Source: Pedobacter cryoconitis
GTDB taxonomy: Bacteria > Bacteroidota > Bacteroidia > Sphingobacteriales > Sphingobacteriaceae
Reading direction: 5' to 3'
Length of the DNA stretch: 64,000 bases
Assembly (NCBI RefSeq): GCF_014207135.1
Contig: NZ_JACHCC010000004.1
Span: 392,648 to 456,647 of the forward strand
The translations under genes and the position numbers were made by a program. Position 1 is the stretch's first letter, and each line of letters starts with the position of its first letter. Shown piece by piece: positions 42,978 to 54,526 of this stretch. Below the pieces are notes generated by a model, which was not told where the DNA came from, did no database searches, and was given only the letters and a program-made list of their open reading frames with translations.

Positions 42978-43643
42978 TTAAAACTGAAATTCGAGGATTT
43001 TTTCATCCTGAAGGATGTGATCGACAAATAATTTATGATTTTCAGGGCTGCCAACGGCTGTCCAGCTACCGCTGATAATTCCATCCGACAGCTTTTGCTG
43101 TCCGCGGTTTAACTTTAAGCCAGCTACTTTGAAGTGTTCTTCATAATCGTCCAGTCCTTCGTTTTCATATTTTTTGACGATTTTGTATTCCCTTGAGGTG
43201 GATCTGTTCTGTACCATTTCTTCGACATAAGGAAAGAAAATAAGGGCTAGCAAAACCACAATCGTGACCCCGATAGACTGCTCTGTATAACCAGCTCCAA
43301 CAGCCATACCAATAGCGGCAACAATCCAGATCACACAGGCTGTGGTTAAACCTTTAATCCGGTTATCTTCTTTGAAAATGACACCAGCCCCAAGGAAACC
43401 TATACCTGTCACAATGTTAGACGCGATCCGGTCGGGGGTGCCCGCAGAACCAATTTTAATAGATAAAATAGTGAATAAGGTAGAACCCAGACCAATCATA
43501 ATCATGGTTTTCAATCCTGCCTGTTTAGCCCTTAACTCACGTTCTGTTCCAATGAGCCCGCAGAGTACTATAGTAAGTAAAAATTTATATACTTCACTCT
43601 GGGTAATAAAGTGACTGCCTTCAATTAATTGTTCCATTCTCAT
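42978..43643 (-). CDS. MgtC/SapB-family membrane protein
   Basis: A 221-residue inner-membrane protein of the MgtC/SapB family. Four to five N-terminal helices contain GLIGTERELRAKQAGLKTMIMIGLGSTLF and NIVTGIGFLGAGVIFKEDNRIKGLTTACVIW, the two family signatures. The C-terminal part (about 140-221) is soluble and ACT-like. Family members are linked to magnesium homeostasis or acid tolerance, but a direct transport role is not established. The start is ATG 43643 or, two codons on, 43637. The gene is 43 bp downstream of the PorP/SprF gene's 5'-to-3' neighbour on the opposite side and 37 bp before sdaA's start. Confidence 0.9.
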   Translation of the reverse strand: MRMEQLIEGSHFITQSEVYKFLLTIVLCGLIGTERELRAKQAGLKTMIMIGLGSTLFTILSIKIGSAGTPDRIASNIVTGIGFLGAGVIFKEDNRIKGLTTACVIWIVAAIGMAVGAGYTEQSIGVTIVVLLALIFFPYVEEMVQNRSTSREYKIVKKYENEGLDDYEEHFKVAGLKLNRGQQKLSDGIISGSWTAVGSPENHKLFVDHILQDEKILEFQF

Positions 43644-43689
43644 CAAAAAGATAAATATACTGAAAGAATATCAGAGTCTTTATCCTGTA

Positions 43690-44718
43690 CTAGTAGAAGT
43701 CATAACACCTCAGCCCATTAAATTTGTTATAACTGGAGCTGTTTTGAAAATACTTCTGATATCCGACGCTAGCTTCTGTAGTCCCGTTGGTATTAGTGTA
43801 ATTGATTTTTGAGATGGTCACATCATGACTGATCCCGAACCTGAGTTTTTCCCCGTTCCGGTAACCGGTGAAGATGTCAAAGATCAATGAGACTACAAAA
43901 GCATCGGGGCCGCCTTCCCCTGCAGTCCGGTACCAGAGCCCTGCATTTACCCCTTTGCGTTTATATTGTGCCCCGGCACTCATAGAGGATACATTGCCCT
44001 GCTTGTAATAAACGATAGATGGAATCAGGTAAGAGCCTTCGTCCACACCATAGGTATAACTTTGTGTCAGCGGAACCCGGTAACTGGCATTACCTGTAAT
44101 CAGCATAGGTAATTTAGCCTGGGCGCCGCTAAAAGATTCGTCCGGCTGATTAATATGATGCAGCGCGATACCACCCATAAAGTTCCGGAAGACCAGGTTT
44201 ATACCTCCGCCCGGATCAAAGTAAAATTTTTGGGACTGGGCAGGAGGTTCGGCCGAGCTTACACTACCGGGGATATAACCCAGGCGGTTATCTATCTGGT
44301 CTGAGAAAACCAGTTTGCTCCAGTCGATCTGTCTGTTGGTGAATCCGGCCTGAATGCCAAAAGACAGCACAAAATTATCACCCCCGACGCTATAGGAATA
44401 AGTAGCTGCGACATTGTTTTTCAACAGATAGGCGGTCCCTTCAGTACTGCGGTTAAATTGCAGGCCTAAACCACCTTCCAGACGCGGGATGTTCAGGTCG
44501 GCCGAGGCATGAAGATAAGAAAGGGTACCGCTAAGTCCTGTCCATTGGTTCCGGTAAATCATATTCACCCTGAAATCCCCGTCGAACTGTCCGGTCAGAG
44601 AGGGGTTAAGATATAATGGGGCATTGAAAAACTGAGAATAAATATGATCCTGGGCGTGTAAATAGGCCGGACCGATGGAAATGCTCAGGAATAATATACA
44701 TTTTAAAAATTGCTTCAT
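43690..44718 (-). CDS. Type IX secretion PorP/SprF-family outer-membrane protein
   Basis: A 342-residue outer-membrane protein of the PorP/SprF family. The signal peptide (1-22, ending YLHAQ) is followed by the family opening DHIYSQFFNAPLYLNPSLTGQFDGDFRVNMIYRNQW. A beta-barrel-like pattern of alternating residues runs to the end. SprF-type proteins act with type IX secretion to deliver and attach a specific type B CTD adhesin. The adjacent giant PKD gene (7 bp away, same strand) encodes exactly such a protein, so the two are a secretion/attachment pair. The general T9SS genes are not in the window. Confidence 0.92.
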   Translation of the reverse strand: MKQFLKCILFLSISIGPAYLHAQDHIYSQFFNAPLYLNPSLTGQFDGDFRVNMIYRNQWTGLSGTLSYLHASADLNIPRLEGGLGLQFNRSTEGTAYLLKNNVAATYSYSVGGDNFVLSFGIQAGFTNRQIDWSKLVFSDQIDNRLGYIPGSVSSAEPPAQSQKFYFDPGGGINLVFRNFMGGIALHHINQPDESFSGAQAKLPMLITGNASYRVPLTQSYTYGVDEGSYLIPSIVYYKQGNVSSMSAGAQYKRKGVNAGLWYRTAGEGGPDAFVVSLIFDIFTGYRNGEKLRFGISHDVTISKINYTNTNGTTEASVGYQKYFQNSSSYNKFNGLRCYDFY

Positions 44719-44725
44719 TTTCCAA

Positions 44726-47700
44726 TTATCTAATCAGGTGGATAACTCCGGTTCTTTTCGGTGCAGAAGTACCATAACTCATGCCTTTCCATTCCGTACC
44801 ATTAATAAATTCAACTTCAACTTTCCAGAAATAGACATCCTGCGGGACGGGGACACCGTTTAAAATACCATCCCAGCCCTCGGCCGGACTGCCGTCATCC
44901 AGTTTAGTTGTTTCATAAAGATCCTGTCCCCATTTATTGAAAATGCTCATTTTCCAGCTTTTGATACCCGAACCTTTAGCTTTGAAGACCCTGAGTTCGG
45001 GTGTCTGGCTTCCAGGCATAAAAGAATTAGGGAGATACAGATAACCAGGTACGCCTACTATAGTCACCTTTTTAAAAGTGGTTGTAAAACATCCCTGCTG
45101 ATTGGTGACTTTCAGGGTCACGACATAGGTTCCTGTGTCAGGATAAGTATGTTTAGGGCTTTGCAGGGAAGAAGAAGACTTATCGCCAAAATCCCAGCTC
45201 CAGATTGCAGGACTTCCGGTACTCTGGTCCTGGAACTGGAAGGTATAATCAGGAATATTGATCAGCGTAGAGGGAGATACACTGAACTGGGCAACTGGCG
45301 GAGGAACAATATGAATATATTGATTCATAGAGACCGAATTGGTGCAGCCCAGACTATTTGTTCCCTGCAAGGTAACCGTGTAAAACTCCTGACTGCCATC
45401 AAAAATATGCTTCGGTTCAAATTCGGCAGAGGTAGTCCCGTCTCCGAAATCCCATAAATAACCAACACCTCCGGTACTGGTGTTTTTAAATTGTACCGGT
45501 AAGCCAGGACACCCCAGGGTAACATCAGCGCTAAAGGCTATAGACGGCTGAGGAAGGACCTGGATCGTTTCGGTGGCTGTTGTGTCAGAGCAGCTGTTTG
45601 ATGCGGTCAGCGTTACTGTAAAGGTGCCTGCGGTGGTGAAAGTATGGGTGACAACCTCTGGTGCAGTTCTGGTAACCATGGTACTTCCATCACCAAAATC
45701 ATATTTAAAGGAGCCTGCCCCCTTACTGTTGTTGTAAAAATTGACTTTAAGCGGCGCGCAGCCCTGTTTTTCCGGTGCATTAACCACTAATTCCGGCAGG
45801 ATCGTGTTTGGTGAGACCTGGATGGTATAAGAACTCTCGTCTCTGCCGCAGTCATTCTGCGCGACCATCTTGACGACATAATTTTGGACTGCTCCTGTCG
45901 TATAAGTATGCTGTACGCTGGATTTATCTGTCTTTGTTAACAATGTCCCATCCCCGAAATCATAGTAATAAGTATCAGCAGTTCCGGGAGAAGTATTGGT
46001 AAAAGTGACCTTCATTGGCGAGCAGCCGACTGTTTTATCCGGAGAAAAAACTGAGATTGGTTTTGCTTTAACCAGCACACCCGAGGTAATTATAGTCTTC
46101 CCGCAGGTCGTTGTTGCTGTCAGAGAGACGTTATAGGTTGTATCCCTGCCCAGTGGGTTTGGCTGAAAGGTTATCGGGCCAGGCATGATCAGAGAAGAAG
46201 TGGTCCCATTCCCGAAATCCCATTTAAAAGTTGCATTCGTTAAAGAACTGGAAGTATTGATAAAACTGACTGTCAGTGGTCCGCATCCCTGTAAAATGTT
46301 TTGTGTAAATGCAGGGACTACATTATCAACGGTGGTGAAAGTGTGACTGAATTCATCCGATGAACAACCCTGACTGCTGGTTGTAACCAGCTTAATGACT
46401 ACACTGGCATTACTGGTTTTAATCGTATATCCCGGAAAATTAACTCCTGTGCCAATTTGTACGCCATCTGCATACCAGGTATAAATATCATTTCGGTCTG
46501 GATAAGGGACTGCTTTTACATCCAGTACTAATGGAACACAGCCCTGATCAGTACTATAAGTATAGTTGGCTTTTGCATTTGGTTTAACAGTTATGGTGAC
46601 AGCCGGGCTGATATTTTGTAAAGCTCCGCTGCAAGCCTGCGTACTGACCAGGCGCCTGTAATAAGTTGTTGTGTTCAGCGCAGGTGGTGTATAACCAGAA
46701 AAGACAGCAGCGCTGATATCTGTCCAGTTTGTATTGTCGGGGCTGTTTTGCCATTGATAGCTATATTGACCATCACCTCCTGTAGGGGTGCTGCCAGTTA
46801 AAGGATTAGGGATTAAACCAGCACAGATGGTCTGCGCAGCAGCAATTGTATTATTATCAATGGGTGGTTGGGCTGTAATGCCGATAAGGTTACTTAACTG
46901 CGTACAGCTGTTACTGATGACTGTCCTTCTGAAAACCTGATTGGCCAGCATTTTAAAACTCAGATCTTTGGCTGTCTGTCCACTGACTGCGGTCCAGGTA
47001 GTCCCATTGTCTGTACTACTTTCCCAGAGATAAATGTAGTTGCCATCACCGCCGGTAGGGGTGCTGCCAGTAACTGTGATGGTTTGCCCGTAGCAAACTA
47101 CTGGTGTGGTATTACTGATGGTGTTGGTTACAGGTAGTAAATCTGTAATCGTCAGATCGGCAGTTGTAGGGGCACAGGTCGCGGCTCCTTTGATCATCCA
47201 TCTCAATATATAATTTTGTCCTGCTGTCAATCCTGTTACTGTACTTGCCGGGTTTGCCGGATCAGTGACAGTCGCGGTCCCCGAAACTACAGACCATTGG
47301 CCGGTTTCGCCCGCTTTAGGTGAATTCGCGCTGAGTACTGTCTGGCTTTGCGCGCATAATGTCTGAGCCGGTCCGGCATTTGCAATAGTAATCGCAGAGC
47401 CGACACTCACTGTTGCTACTACCGGCGTACCAGTACAACCCGTTGCAGAGACAGGGGTTATCGTATAACTTACAGTTCCCTGTACTGCACTATTGTTTAG
47501 CAAAATATCATTGATAGCGGTCACTGCAACCGGCGTTGCCTGATTGGTATTTCCTGTTATACCCGCCGGGGCTGTACTTGTCCAGGTATATTGTGTATTG
47601 GTTATTGTTGAAGCTAAAGTTATTCCGGCCGGCTCATTGCCGCAGATCACCGGTTGGGCTGTAGTCGCTGTTAATACAGGTATTGGTGTAACCGTAGCTG

Positions 47701-50095
47701 TAAAAGTAAAAGGAGTGCCATCACAACCATTACTTTTAGGTGTAATAGTATAAATGACCACAGCATTTGCAGTAGTACTGCTATTGGTGAGGGTTTGATT
47801 GATCTCACCGGTTCCTGCTGCGGTGTAACCGGTTGCCAGTCCATCTGTATTGACAGCTGTCCAGCTGAAAGTACTTCCGGTTACGCTGGAAACAGGGCTG
47901 TAAAATGCCTTTTGGCCAGAGCAGATATTTTGCGTGGTATTTGTTCCTGTATTGGCCGGCAGAATCTGAACTACTGCGGTGGTTTGCACCTGGGCACAGT
48001 TGCCTGTAAGGCCCGTGTTTACCTGTAGTAAGATTGTTGTACTACCTGCATTTCTCTCGGCAGCCGAAGGTGTATAAGTTGTTGTTAAACTGCCAGGAGC
48101 TGAGAATGTCCCCCCATTGCCAGACCATATAAAAGAAGTATAAGTCCCATTGGTTATAGTCCCCTGTAAATTTACTGTTGCCTGATTACAGATCGGATTA
48201 GGGTCAACGGTTATTTTAGGGATGGGAGAAGGTGAAAAAGTGATTTTTTGCGTCTTTACTACAGTATTACAGTTGTTCTGATGCGTAAGTGTTATGGTAT
48301 AGGTTGCATAATCCGTGAAATTAATCGTTGGATACTTGGTGTTCTGATTGTCAGGAGCGACAAAGGAAAACGGGCCACCTGTCACATCCCATTTATAGGT
48401 TCCCGCTATTTCATCCGAAGTTCCGCTCAGCGTTGTCTGCGTCGGGCCAGCTGCAGAATTAAAAGTCAGGTTTCCTGTAGCACACAGGTTGACATCGGGA
48501 GATAAAGTGGCGGTCGGATCTGTGTTGACTACAACCCGTTGCGCAGCACTGGTCACAGCACATGTTCCCGATTGAACAGTCAGTGTAATATTATAGATCC
48601 CCGGCTGAGTGAATTTAAATTGCGGTGCAGGACTGTTTGGACTAAAAGTAACCCCGGTTGAAGGCGTGACTGCCCAGGTATAAGCAGGTGTAGCCGCCGA
48701 ACAGGTATTGTCCAGTACAGAAGTATTGACAGTGGTTAGTGTACCCGGATTCAGGCAGATTAGCGGGGTGCTAATCGTAAAGGCAGGTTTAGGCGGATCC
48801 TGTACACAGACATTCATGGTAATATCATCGGCCTGGCAGTTTCCGTTGGTTGAGGAGGAGAGCAGTATCTGATGTGGGCCTTTGGTTGTAAAAGTATAGG
48901 ATGGGTTATAACTCAGGGGCTCATTAGGTGCGATTACAGTTCCATCTACCGACCAGGTATAATAGGCTATGTTCTGCGTGCAGCCCGGAGAGTTGGCATT
49001 TGGGTTATCTCCGGTCGTAGACTGGTTTTGAAAAACGACAGGATCACCCACACATATCACAGGAGGTGCATTGAATTTATTGATGGGCCTGCCTACTACT
49101 TTAGCAGTAGTGGAAAGCGGTGTACCTATTGGGCCGCAGTAAGGGCTGTAGATCCCGACGTTAATCCCAAAAGCATTATAAGTTGTCTGGTTACCCGTGG
49201 TATAAGTTAAACCGCAAGACGATCTGGTATAAGTATGCTGTACCTTGCTGTTGTTGGTCTGGATATCACAATAAGTATATTCATTCGCATTCCCGTCTCC
49301 CCAGTCAATCCTGTAAGTATTTCCCGGAAAATTAGCCTGAATCCCCTGACTAGTGGTATTAACTGTATATTCAAAAGCACCGATAGGATAACAGACCGTA
49401 TTACTGTTCGTTGTTGTGAAGGGTGTAACTGCGAGGTTGTTGATTAGGAAATAAGCATGGGTGCCTACTGTTCCATCCGGCATGACGGCTTTCACAAAAA
49501 TGGTATAATGAGCCTGATCTGCGGTAAAGAGATTTGTAGTTGTAGCCGCCGAATAGGTTAAAGTAGTGACGGGTGCAGGGTTCAGTTCATTATTAAAAGT
49601 TGCGGTTACATTGGCTGATGTAGACCCGTTAGTGAAACTGAACTTGCTGTTAGGGCTGCTGTTGCAACTTCCGAAGGTAAGCGGATTGGTGCTGATCTGA
49701 CTGACAGAACTCAAAGCCGCGGTTACCGGACTGCCGGCCTGAATTATAAAAGGCGCAGAGTCTGCAGGGGTCATGGCTGGATTAGTAGATTTAACTCTGA
49801 CTTTATAACCAGCTCCGGCTAATGTGCCCGTGGGGATAATACCATTCACAAAAGTGGCATAGAAGCCGCTGTAGCTGCCAATGTTGAGCTCATTTCCGGC
49901 AGGGTCTACTAAATAAAGGTTATAAGAATTGCCAATTTTGATACAGCTTGTGCTGCTGGCGGTGAAGGTTGCTGCTATGGTTGAACCGGGCGTATAAGGT
50001 CCACCATCCACCATTCCAATAGTAATCTGAGCATTGGAATGAAAGGATATAATATTAAGGAAGAGAGCGAAACATACCTTTAGAGTATTCCTCAT
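44726..50095 (-). CDS. Giant PKD-repeat adhesin with T9SS type B C-terminal domain
   Basis: A 1789-residue secreted surface protein. The signal peptide covers 1-22. The first two thirds are Thr/Ser/Asn/Gly-rich beta domains, including two similar units with GSTPTGGDG followed by YxYxW near residues 1020-1180. From about 1190, five or more PKD-like domains follow; each has GC-P at the start and a WDFGDGTTS-type core. The last about 95 residues (YLPNSFMPG, MSIFNKWGQDLYETT, GWDG, PQDVYFWKVEVEF) form the gliding-motility-associated C-terminal domain used for T9SS type B export. It is followed by its PorP/SprF partner. Many paired cysteines could stabilise it outside the cell. Probable adhesin; ligand unknown. 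Confidence 0.92.
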   Translation of the reverse strand: MRNTLKVCFALFLNIISFHSNAQITIGMVDGGPYTPGSTIAATFTASSTSCIKIGNSYNLYLVDPAGNELNIGSYSGFYATFVNGIIPTGTLAGAGYKVRVKSTNPAMTPADSAPFIIQAGSPVTAALSSVSQISTNPLTFGSCNSSPNSKFSFTNGSTSANVTATFNNELNPAPVTTLTYSAATTTNLFTADQAHYTIFVKAVMPDGTVGTHAYFLINNLAVTPFTTTNSNTVCYPIGAFEYTVNTTSQGIQANFPGNTYRIDWGDGNANEYTYCDIQTNNSKVQHTYTRSSCGLTYTTGNQTTYNAFGINVGIYSPYCGPIGTPLSTTAKVVGRPINKFNAPPVICVGDPVVFQNQSTTGDNPNANSPGCTQNIAYYTWSVDGTVIAPNEPLSYNPSYTFTTKGPHQILLSSSTNGNCQADDITMNVCVQDPPKPAFTISTPLICLNPGTLTTVNTSVLDNTCSAATPAYTWAVTPSTGVTFSPNSPAPQFKFTQPGIYNITLTVQSGTCAVTSAAQRVVVNTDPTATLSPDVNLCATGNLTFNSAAGPTQTTLSGTSDEIAGTYKWDVTGGPFSFVAPDNQNTKYPTINFTDYATYTITLTHQNNCNTVVKTQKITFSPSPIPKITVDPNPICNQATVNLQGTITNGTYTSFIWSGNGGTFSAPGSLTTTYTPSAAERNAGSTTILLQVNTGLTGNCAQVQTTAVVQILPANTGTNTTQNICSGQKAFYSPVSSVTGSTFSWTAVNTDGLATGYTAAGTGEINQTLTNSSTTANAVVIYTITPKSNGCDGTPFTFTATVTPIPVLTATTAQPVICGNEPAGITLASTITNTQYTWTSTAPAGITGNTNQATPVAVTAINDILLNNSAVQGTVSYTITPVSATGCTGTPVVATVSVGSAITIANAGPAQTLCAQSQTVLSANSPKAGETGQWSVVSGTATVTDPANPASTVTGLTAGQNYILRWMIKGAATCAPTTADLTITDLLPVTNTISNTTPVVCYGQTITVTGSTPTGGDGNYIYLWESSTDNGTTWTAVSGQTAKDLSFKMLANQVFRRTVISNSCTQLSNLIGITAQPPIDNNTIAAAQTICAGLIPNPLTGSTPTGGDGQYSYQWQNSPDNTNWTDISAAVFSGYTPPALNTTTYYRRLVSTQACSGALQNISPAVTITVKPNAKANYTYSTDQGCVPLVLDVKAVPYPDRNDIYTWYADGVQIGTGVNFPGYTIKTSNASVVIKLVTTSSQGCSSDEFSHTFTTVDNVVPAFTQNILQGCGPLTVSFINTSSSLTNATFKWDFGNGTTSSLIMPGPITFQPNPLGRDTTYNVSLTATTTCGKTIITSGVLVKAKPISVFSPDKTVGCSPMKVTFTNTSPGTADTYYYDFGDGTLLTKTDKSSVQHTYTTGAVQNYVVKMVAQNDCGRDESSYTIQVSPNTILPELVVNAPEKQGCAPLKVNFYNNSKGAGSFKYDFGDGSTMVTRTAPEVVTHTFTTAGTFTVTLTASNSCSDTTATETIQVLPQPSIAFSADVTLGCPGLPVQFKNTSTGGVGYLWDFGDGTTSAEFEPKHIFDGSQEFYTVTLQGTNSLGCTNSVSMNQYIHIVPPPVAQFSVSPSTLINIPDYTFQFQDQSTGSPAIWSWDFGDKSSSSLQSPKHTYPDTGTYVVTLKVTNQQGCFTTTFKKVTIVGVPGYLYLPNSFMPGSQTPELRVFKAKGSGIKSWKMSIFNKWGQDLYETTKLDDGSPAEGWDGILNGVPVPQDVYFWKVEVEFINGTEWKGMSYGTSAPKRTGVIHLIR

Positions 50096-50179
50096 ATCGT
50101 ATCGTTACATCAATTTAGAGAATAGAATCCCATTTTCCAAACAACTACAATACAAATACTTAAAATTTCTATAACATAA

Positions 50180-50209
50180 AAAACCCTCAATTTTTAGATT
50201 GAGGGTTTT
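50180..50209 (-). terminator. Rho-independent terminator of groESL
   Basis: A perfect 12-bp stem (50180-50191 with 50198-50209) with an A-rich left flank, which is a T-run on the minus strand, just after the groEL stop. Its right side is also T-rich. Confidence 0.88.
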
Positions 50210-50232
50210 AATTGGTGGTTAACGAAATTGAC

Positions 50233-51900
<1,668 letters not shown>

Positions 51901-51921
51901 TTAGCCGGATTAAACCAGCAA

Positions 51922-52215
51922 TTAAAGAACTGCGTAAAGATCAGTTTCACGCATAATAAGATACTCTTTACCTTCAAAAGTAATTTCAGTACCCCCGTAT
52001 TTGCCATATAAAACTACATCACCAACTTTAACGCTCAATGGTACTAAGTTTCCAGTTAACTCGGCATATTTACCCGGGCCAACTGCAACTACTGTTCCTT
52101 GCTGAGGTTTTTCTTTAGCTGTATCCGGAATATAAATACCCGAAGCAGTTTTTTCTTCGGCAGGAGCAGCTTCAACAACTACTCTATCTGCGATGGGTTT
52201 AATGTTTAAAGCCAT
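51922..52215 (-). CDS. groES: Co-chaperonin GroES
   Basis: The 97-residue lid of the GroEL ring. [45 protein letters not shown] covers the core and mobile loop; [36 protein letters not shown] closes it. It is the first gene of groESL. A candidate -7 box (TAAATTTG, minus strand 52310-52317) would give a leader of roughly 90 nt. No CIRCE-type inverted repeat is found, so HrcA control is not supported here. Confidence 0.98.
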   Translation of the reverse strand: MALNIKPIADRVVVEAAPAEEKTASGIYIPDTAKEKPQQGTVVAVGPGKYAELTGNLVPLSVKVGDVVLYGKYGGTEITFEGKEYLIMRETDLYAVL

Positions 52216-52309
52216 AACTTAATTATTGTTTTAATTTAAAGGTTAACGTATAAATTGTATAATAACATTAACGACACATCAGTTTTTATGCCAAGGCCCT
52301 TAGGCTTGC

Positions 52310-52317
52310 CAAATTTA
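52310..52317 (-). promoter_or_regulatory. Candidate -7 box of groESL
   Basis: Minus-strand TAAATTTG matches TAnnTTTG 94 nt upstream of the groES ATG. A -33 TTG is not found at a suitable distance, so this is tentative. Confidence 0.35.
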
Positions 52318-52385
52318 CACAGCCTTGTCAGCTAATAGATTATGCACCTAAATTTTTTGTGTCAGACTGGCAGGGATAAAAGCAG

Positions 52386-52418
52386 AAAGCCCGTCAGGAA
52401 TTTATCCGGACGGGCTTT
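52386..52418 (-). terminator. Rho-independent terminator of secG transcript
   Basis: A perfect 10-bp G/C-rich stem (52386-52395 with 52409-52418) with an A-run at the left end, read as T on the minus strand, just after the secG stop. The GTC...TCCG loop can pair further. Confidence 0.85.
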
Positions 52419-52438
52419 TGAAAAATATTTAATTAAGC

Positions 52439-52795
52439 TTATTTTTTTGGTTTTTCCTGAGTTGCAGGAGGAGGAGTTGTAGCTGGTTTTAAGCCACCGC
52501 CCAATGGTGAAGGAGTCGGTGTTTTGTCCAGTTGCTCCTGGATTTTAGAATCTCCGCTTCCAGTTGCATTCTTTCCGCCTGTTTTTCCAATAGCTGTAAC
52601 AGCCAGTGAAATTACTACGATTAAAGTTAAAAGTATCCAGGTGCCTTTTTCAAGTACATCGCCCGTACGTTGTACGCCGAACATATTACTACCCGATCCG
52701 CCTGTTGCCAGACCACCGCCCTTAGGGTTTTGTATTAAAACAAACAGTCCTAATGCAACACAAATAATGATCAATAAAATAATTAAAAAAAGCAT
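52439..52795 (-). CDS. secG: Preprotein translocase subunit SecG
   Basis: Small inner-membrane subunit of the SecYEG protein-export channel (118 residues). Two membrane helices (about 2-20 and 53-72) flank the conserved NPKGGGLATGGSGSNMFGVQR loop. The C-terminal tail is Pro/Thr/Lys-rich, longer than in E. coli SecG but common in Bacteroidetes. It lies 14 bp downstream of the TPR-like gene in the miaB-to-secG gene string. Confidence 0.95.
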   Translation of the reverse strand: MLFLIILLIIICVALGLFVLIQNPKGGGLATGGSGSNMFGVQRTGDVLEKGTWILLTLIVVISLAVTAIGKTGGKNATGSGDSKIQEQLDKTPTPSPLGGGLKPATTPPPATQEKPKK

Positions 52796-52809
52796 AGTAT
52801 GTTAAATGG

Positions 52810-53934
52810 TTAAATTTTCTTTTCTATAGATTGGATAAGGTCGGCAAAGTAACGTCTTTTTTCTGGAAACTTCAAACTTAATTTTTCATAAGTATCTATA
52901 GCCTTGTCGTAAAGCATTTGCTCGATGTAAATGTTGGCCAGTGTCTCCGATACCAGGTCATTCTGATCTTCTGCACTTTTCTTCGCCTTGTTCTCATTAT
53001 CGATCTGCTCAGCTTTAGGTGGCAGGATCTGCGGATCATTTTTGATAAAACTATCTATGATCTCAAAATCCTTCGTTACCGGCTTTGCAGACTCTTCCGA
53101 ATCCAGTAAGGTCTCACTTCCGGTCAGATGGCTTTGCATATGGAAAATATGCTCTACATACTGTTGCTGTAATTCCTGTGAATTAGTATTTGTTTTCGGC
53201 AGCGCATAAGGCTGAAATATACTCTGATGCTCTTTACGGGTTTTGGCCAGCCACCATAAGAAAGTATAAGGCAGTTTCTCGTCATGATAATTACTCACCT
53301 GACTGTTTTCGACCTCAGCAGCGGCAACAGCTTCATGCTCTTCGATAACCGGAACTTCATTTACCTGGGGTTTTTCCTGCGGTTCGGTTACTTCAGTACT
53401 AAAGTTTTGTTCAAAAGCGAAGAAATCTGTAGAGGCGATATTCTCAAAGACGAAATTATCCCCGAGCGAATGTTTACGTTCTACGGTTTCGTGATTTTCC
53501 TGAGGTTTTGCGGATTCCGACTGATCGTCCGAATTTTTAAAGGGACGATAATTGGTGTGGTCAACCTCAGCGATTTCTTCAAAGACCTCTTCATCATAAA
53601 AGATTTCTTCTGCATCATCCGCAGGGCCATGGTCGTCCACTTCTTCTCTTATACCTGTACATCCATTGACAATCAGGAAATTCGTCAGGATATTCTCTTT
53701 CCTGAACAGAAAACCGTGTAGTGTCATCCCGTTTGAATACAGAGCAGCCTTGGCCAGCTGGTTTGTTTCTTTTGCCAGCTTTGGATCAGCTTTAGCCAGT
53801 AATAAATGTAAAGGTTGGTAATAAGGGTACACTTTTAACAAATCAACAAGCATAGCTGTATCCTGCGGGGAAACCTTTTGAGGGTCCGCAATCAATTCAG
53901 TGATTTGTTGTTTAATGTCTTTATCCAGCTCCAC
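52810..53934 (-). CDS. TPR-like conserved protein of unknown function
   Basis: A 374-residue cytoplasmic protein with GTG start at 53934 (an in-frame stop precedes it and the next ATG is about 28 codons in). The N-terminal 70 residues are helical (KVYPYYQPLHLLLAKADPKLAKE). A long acidic, probably disordered, middle section follows (about 85-210; many Glu/Asp). The C terminus has helix pairs like one or two tetratricopeptide repeats (LANIYIEQMLYDKAIDTYEKLSLKFPEKRRYF). I do not recognise a function. Its position between lptE and secG suggests an envelope-biogenesis link, which is inference from synteny. Confidence 0.7.
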   Translation of the reverse strand: MELDKDIKQQITELIADPQKVSPQDTAMLVDLLKVYPYYQPLHLLLAKADPKLAKETNQLAKAALYSNGMTLHGFLFRKENILTNFLIVNGCTGIREEVDDHGPADDAEEIFYDEEVFEEIAEVDHTNYRPFKNSDDQSESAKPQENHETVERKHSLGDNFVFENIASTDFFAFEQNFSTEVTEPQEKPQVNEVPVIEEHEAVAAAEVENSQVSNYHDEKLPYTFLWWLAKTRKEHQSIFQPYALPKTNTNSQELQQQYVEHIFHMQSHLTGSETLLDSEESAKPVTKDFEIIDSFIKNDPQILPPKAEQIDNENKAKKSAEDQNDLVSETLANIYIEQMLYDKAIDTYEKLSLKFPEKRRYFADLIQSIEKKI

Positions 53935-54014
53935 GAGACTAAGTTAATAATTGAAATTCGGTTTTTATTGAGCTTGTTTAAATTTAAATAAGCTCTAAAA
54001 TCTGTCAGATTTAT

Positions 54015-54524
54015 CTACCACTGAGCAAAAGCCCGGTTGAATATATCTTCTGTAAGCATGGCATTAATATCTTTATTTAACTGGGGCTGCACCGCTTCCA
54101 GAGATTGTGAGCCCATGTTGAAATCCTTAAACCTTTCAAAAGATTCTTCAAAACTCTGTTTAGGGTTCAGGTTATTTGTGTATTTTACACTTATCCTGAT
54201 AGTCAGTCTGTTTCCTCCTGCACTTGGCTGATTATTGTTCTGCAAGGCGATAGGTTTGATATCATAGCCGGTAATTCTTCCTTCGAATACGGCATCACCG
54301 TTACTCTGACTAACCGCCAGGCGGGTTTGATTACGAATACGTAGTTTTAAAGCTTCCGTAAAATCCTGTGCTAAGGTCGGGATAACCAGTGGGGCATTGT
54401 TTTCGAAAAACATGACCGTTACCGATTTCATTTCCGGGGGAATAGAAGCCCCGCTTAGCTTTACTGAACAGGAATTTAGTAAAGTCAGTACAGGGAAAAG
54501 CAGTAATAAACAGATTCGTTTCAT
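54015..54524 (-). CDS. LptE-family outer-membrane lipoprotein
   Basis: A 169-residue lipoprotein similar to LptE, the plug of the LptD lipopolysaccharide-export barrel. The lipoprotein signal ends LLNSC (Cys19). The following SVKLSGASIPPEMKSVTVMFFENNAPLV and FTEALKLRIRNQTRLAVSQSNGDAVFEGRITGYDIKP match the family's mixed alpha/beta fold. It begins 2 bp after the sigma-54-type regulator stop, so the two are probably translated together. lptD is not in the window. Confidence 0.88.
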   Translation of the reverse strand: MKRICLLLLFPVLTLLNSCSVKLSGASIPPEMKSVTVMFFENNAPLVIPTLAQDFTEALKLRIRNQTRLAVSQSNGDAVFEGRITGYDIKPIALQNNNQPSAGGNRLTIRISVKYTNNLNPKQSFEESFERFKDFNMGSQSLEAVQPQLNKDINAMLTEDIFNRAFAQW

Positions 54525-54526
54525 GC

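Noticed and set aside
52216..52438. CIRCE-type heat-shock operator before groES
   Set aside because: No TTAGCACTC-N9-GAGTGCTAA-like inverted repeat is present, only a possible -7 box.
53284..53721. 145-codon plus-strand frame inside the TPR-like gene
   Set aside because: Antisense shadow of an acidic Glu/Asp-rich region, whose complement is rich in Phe/Ile codons. No independent support.
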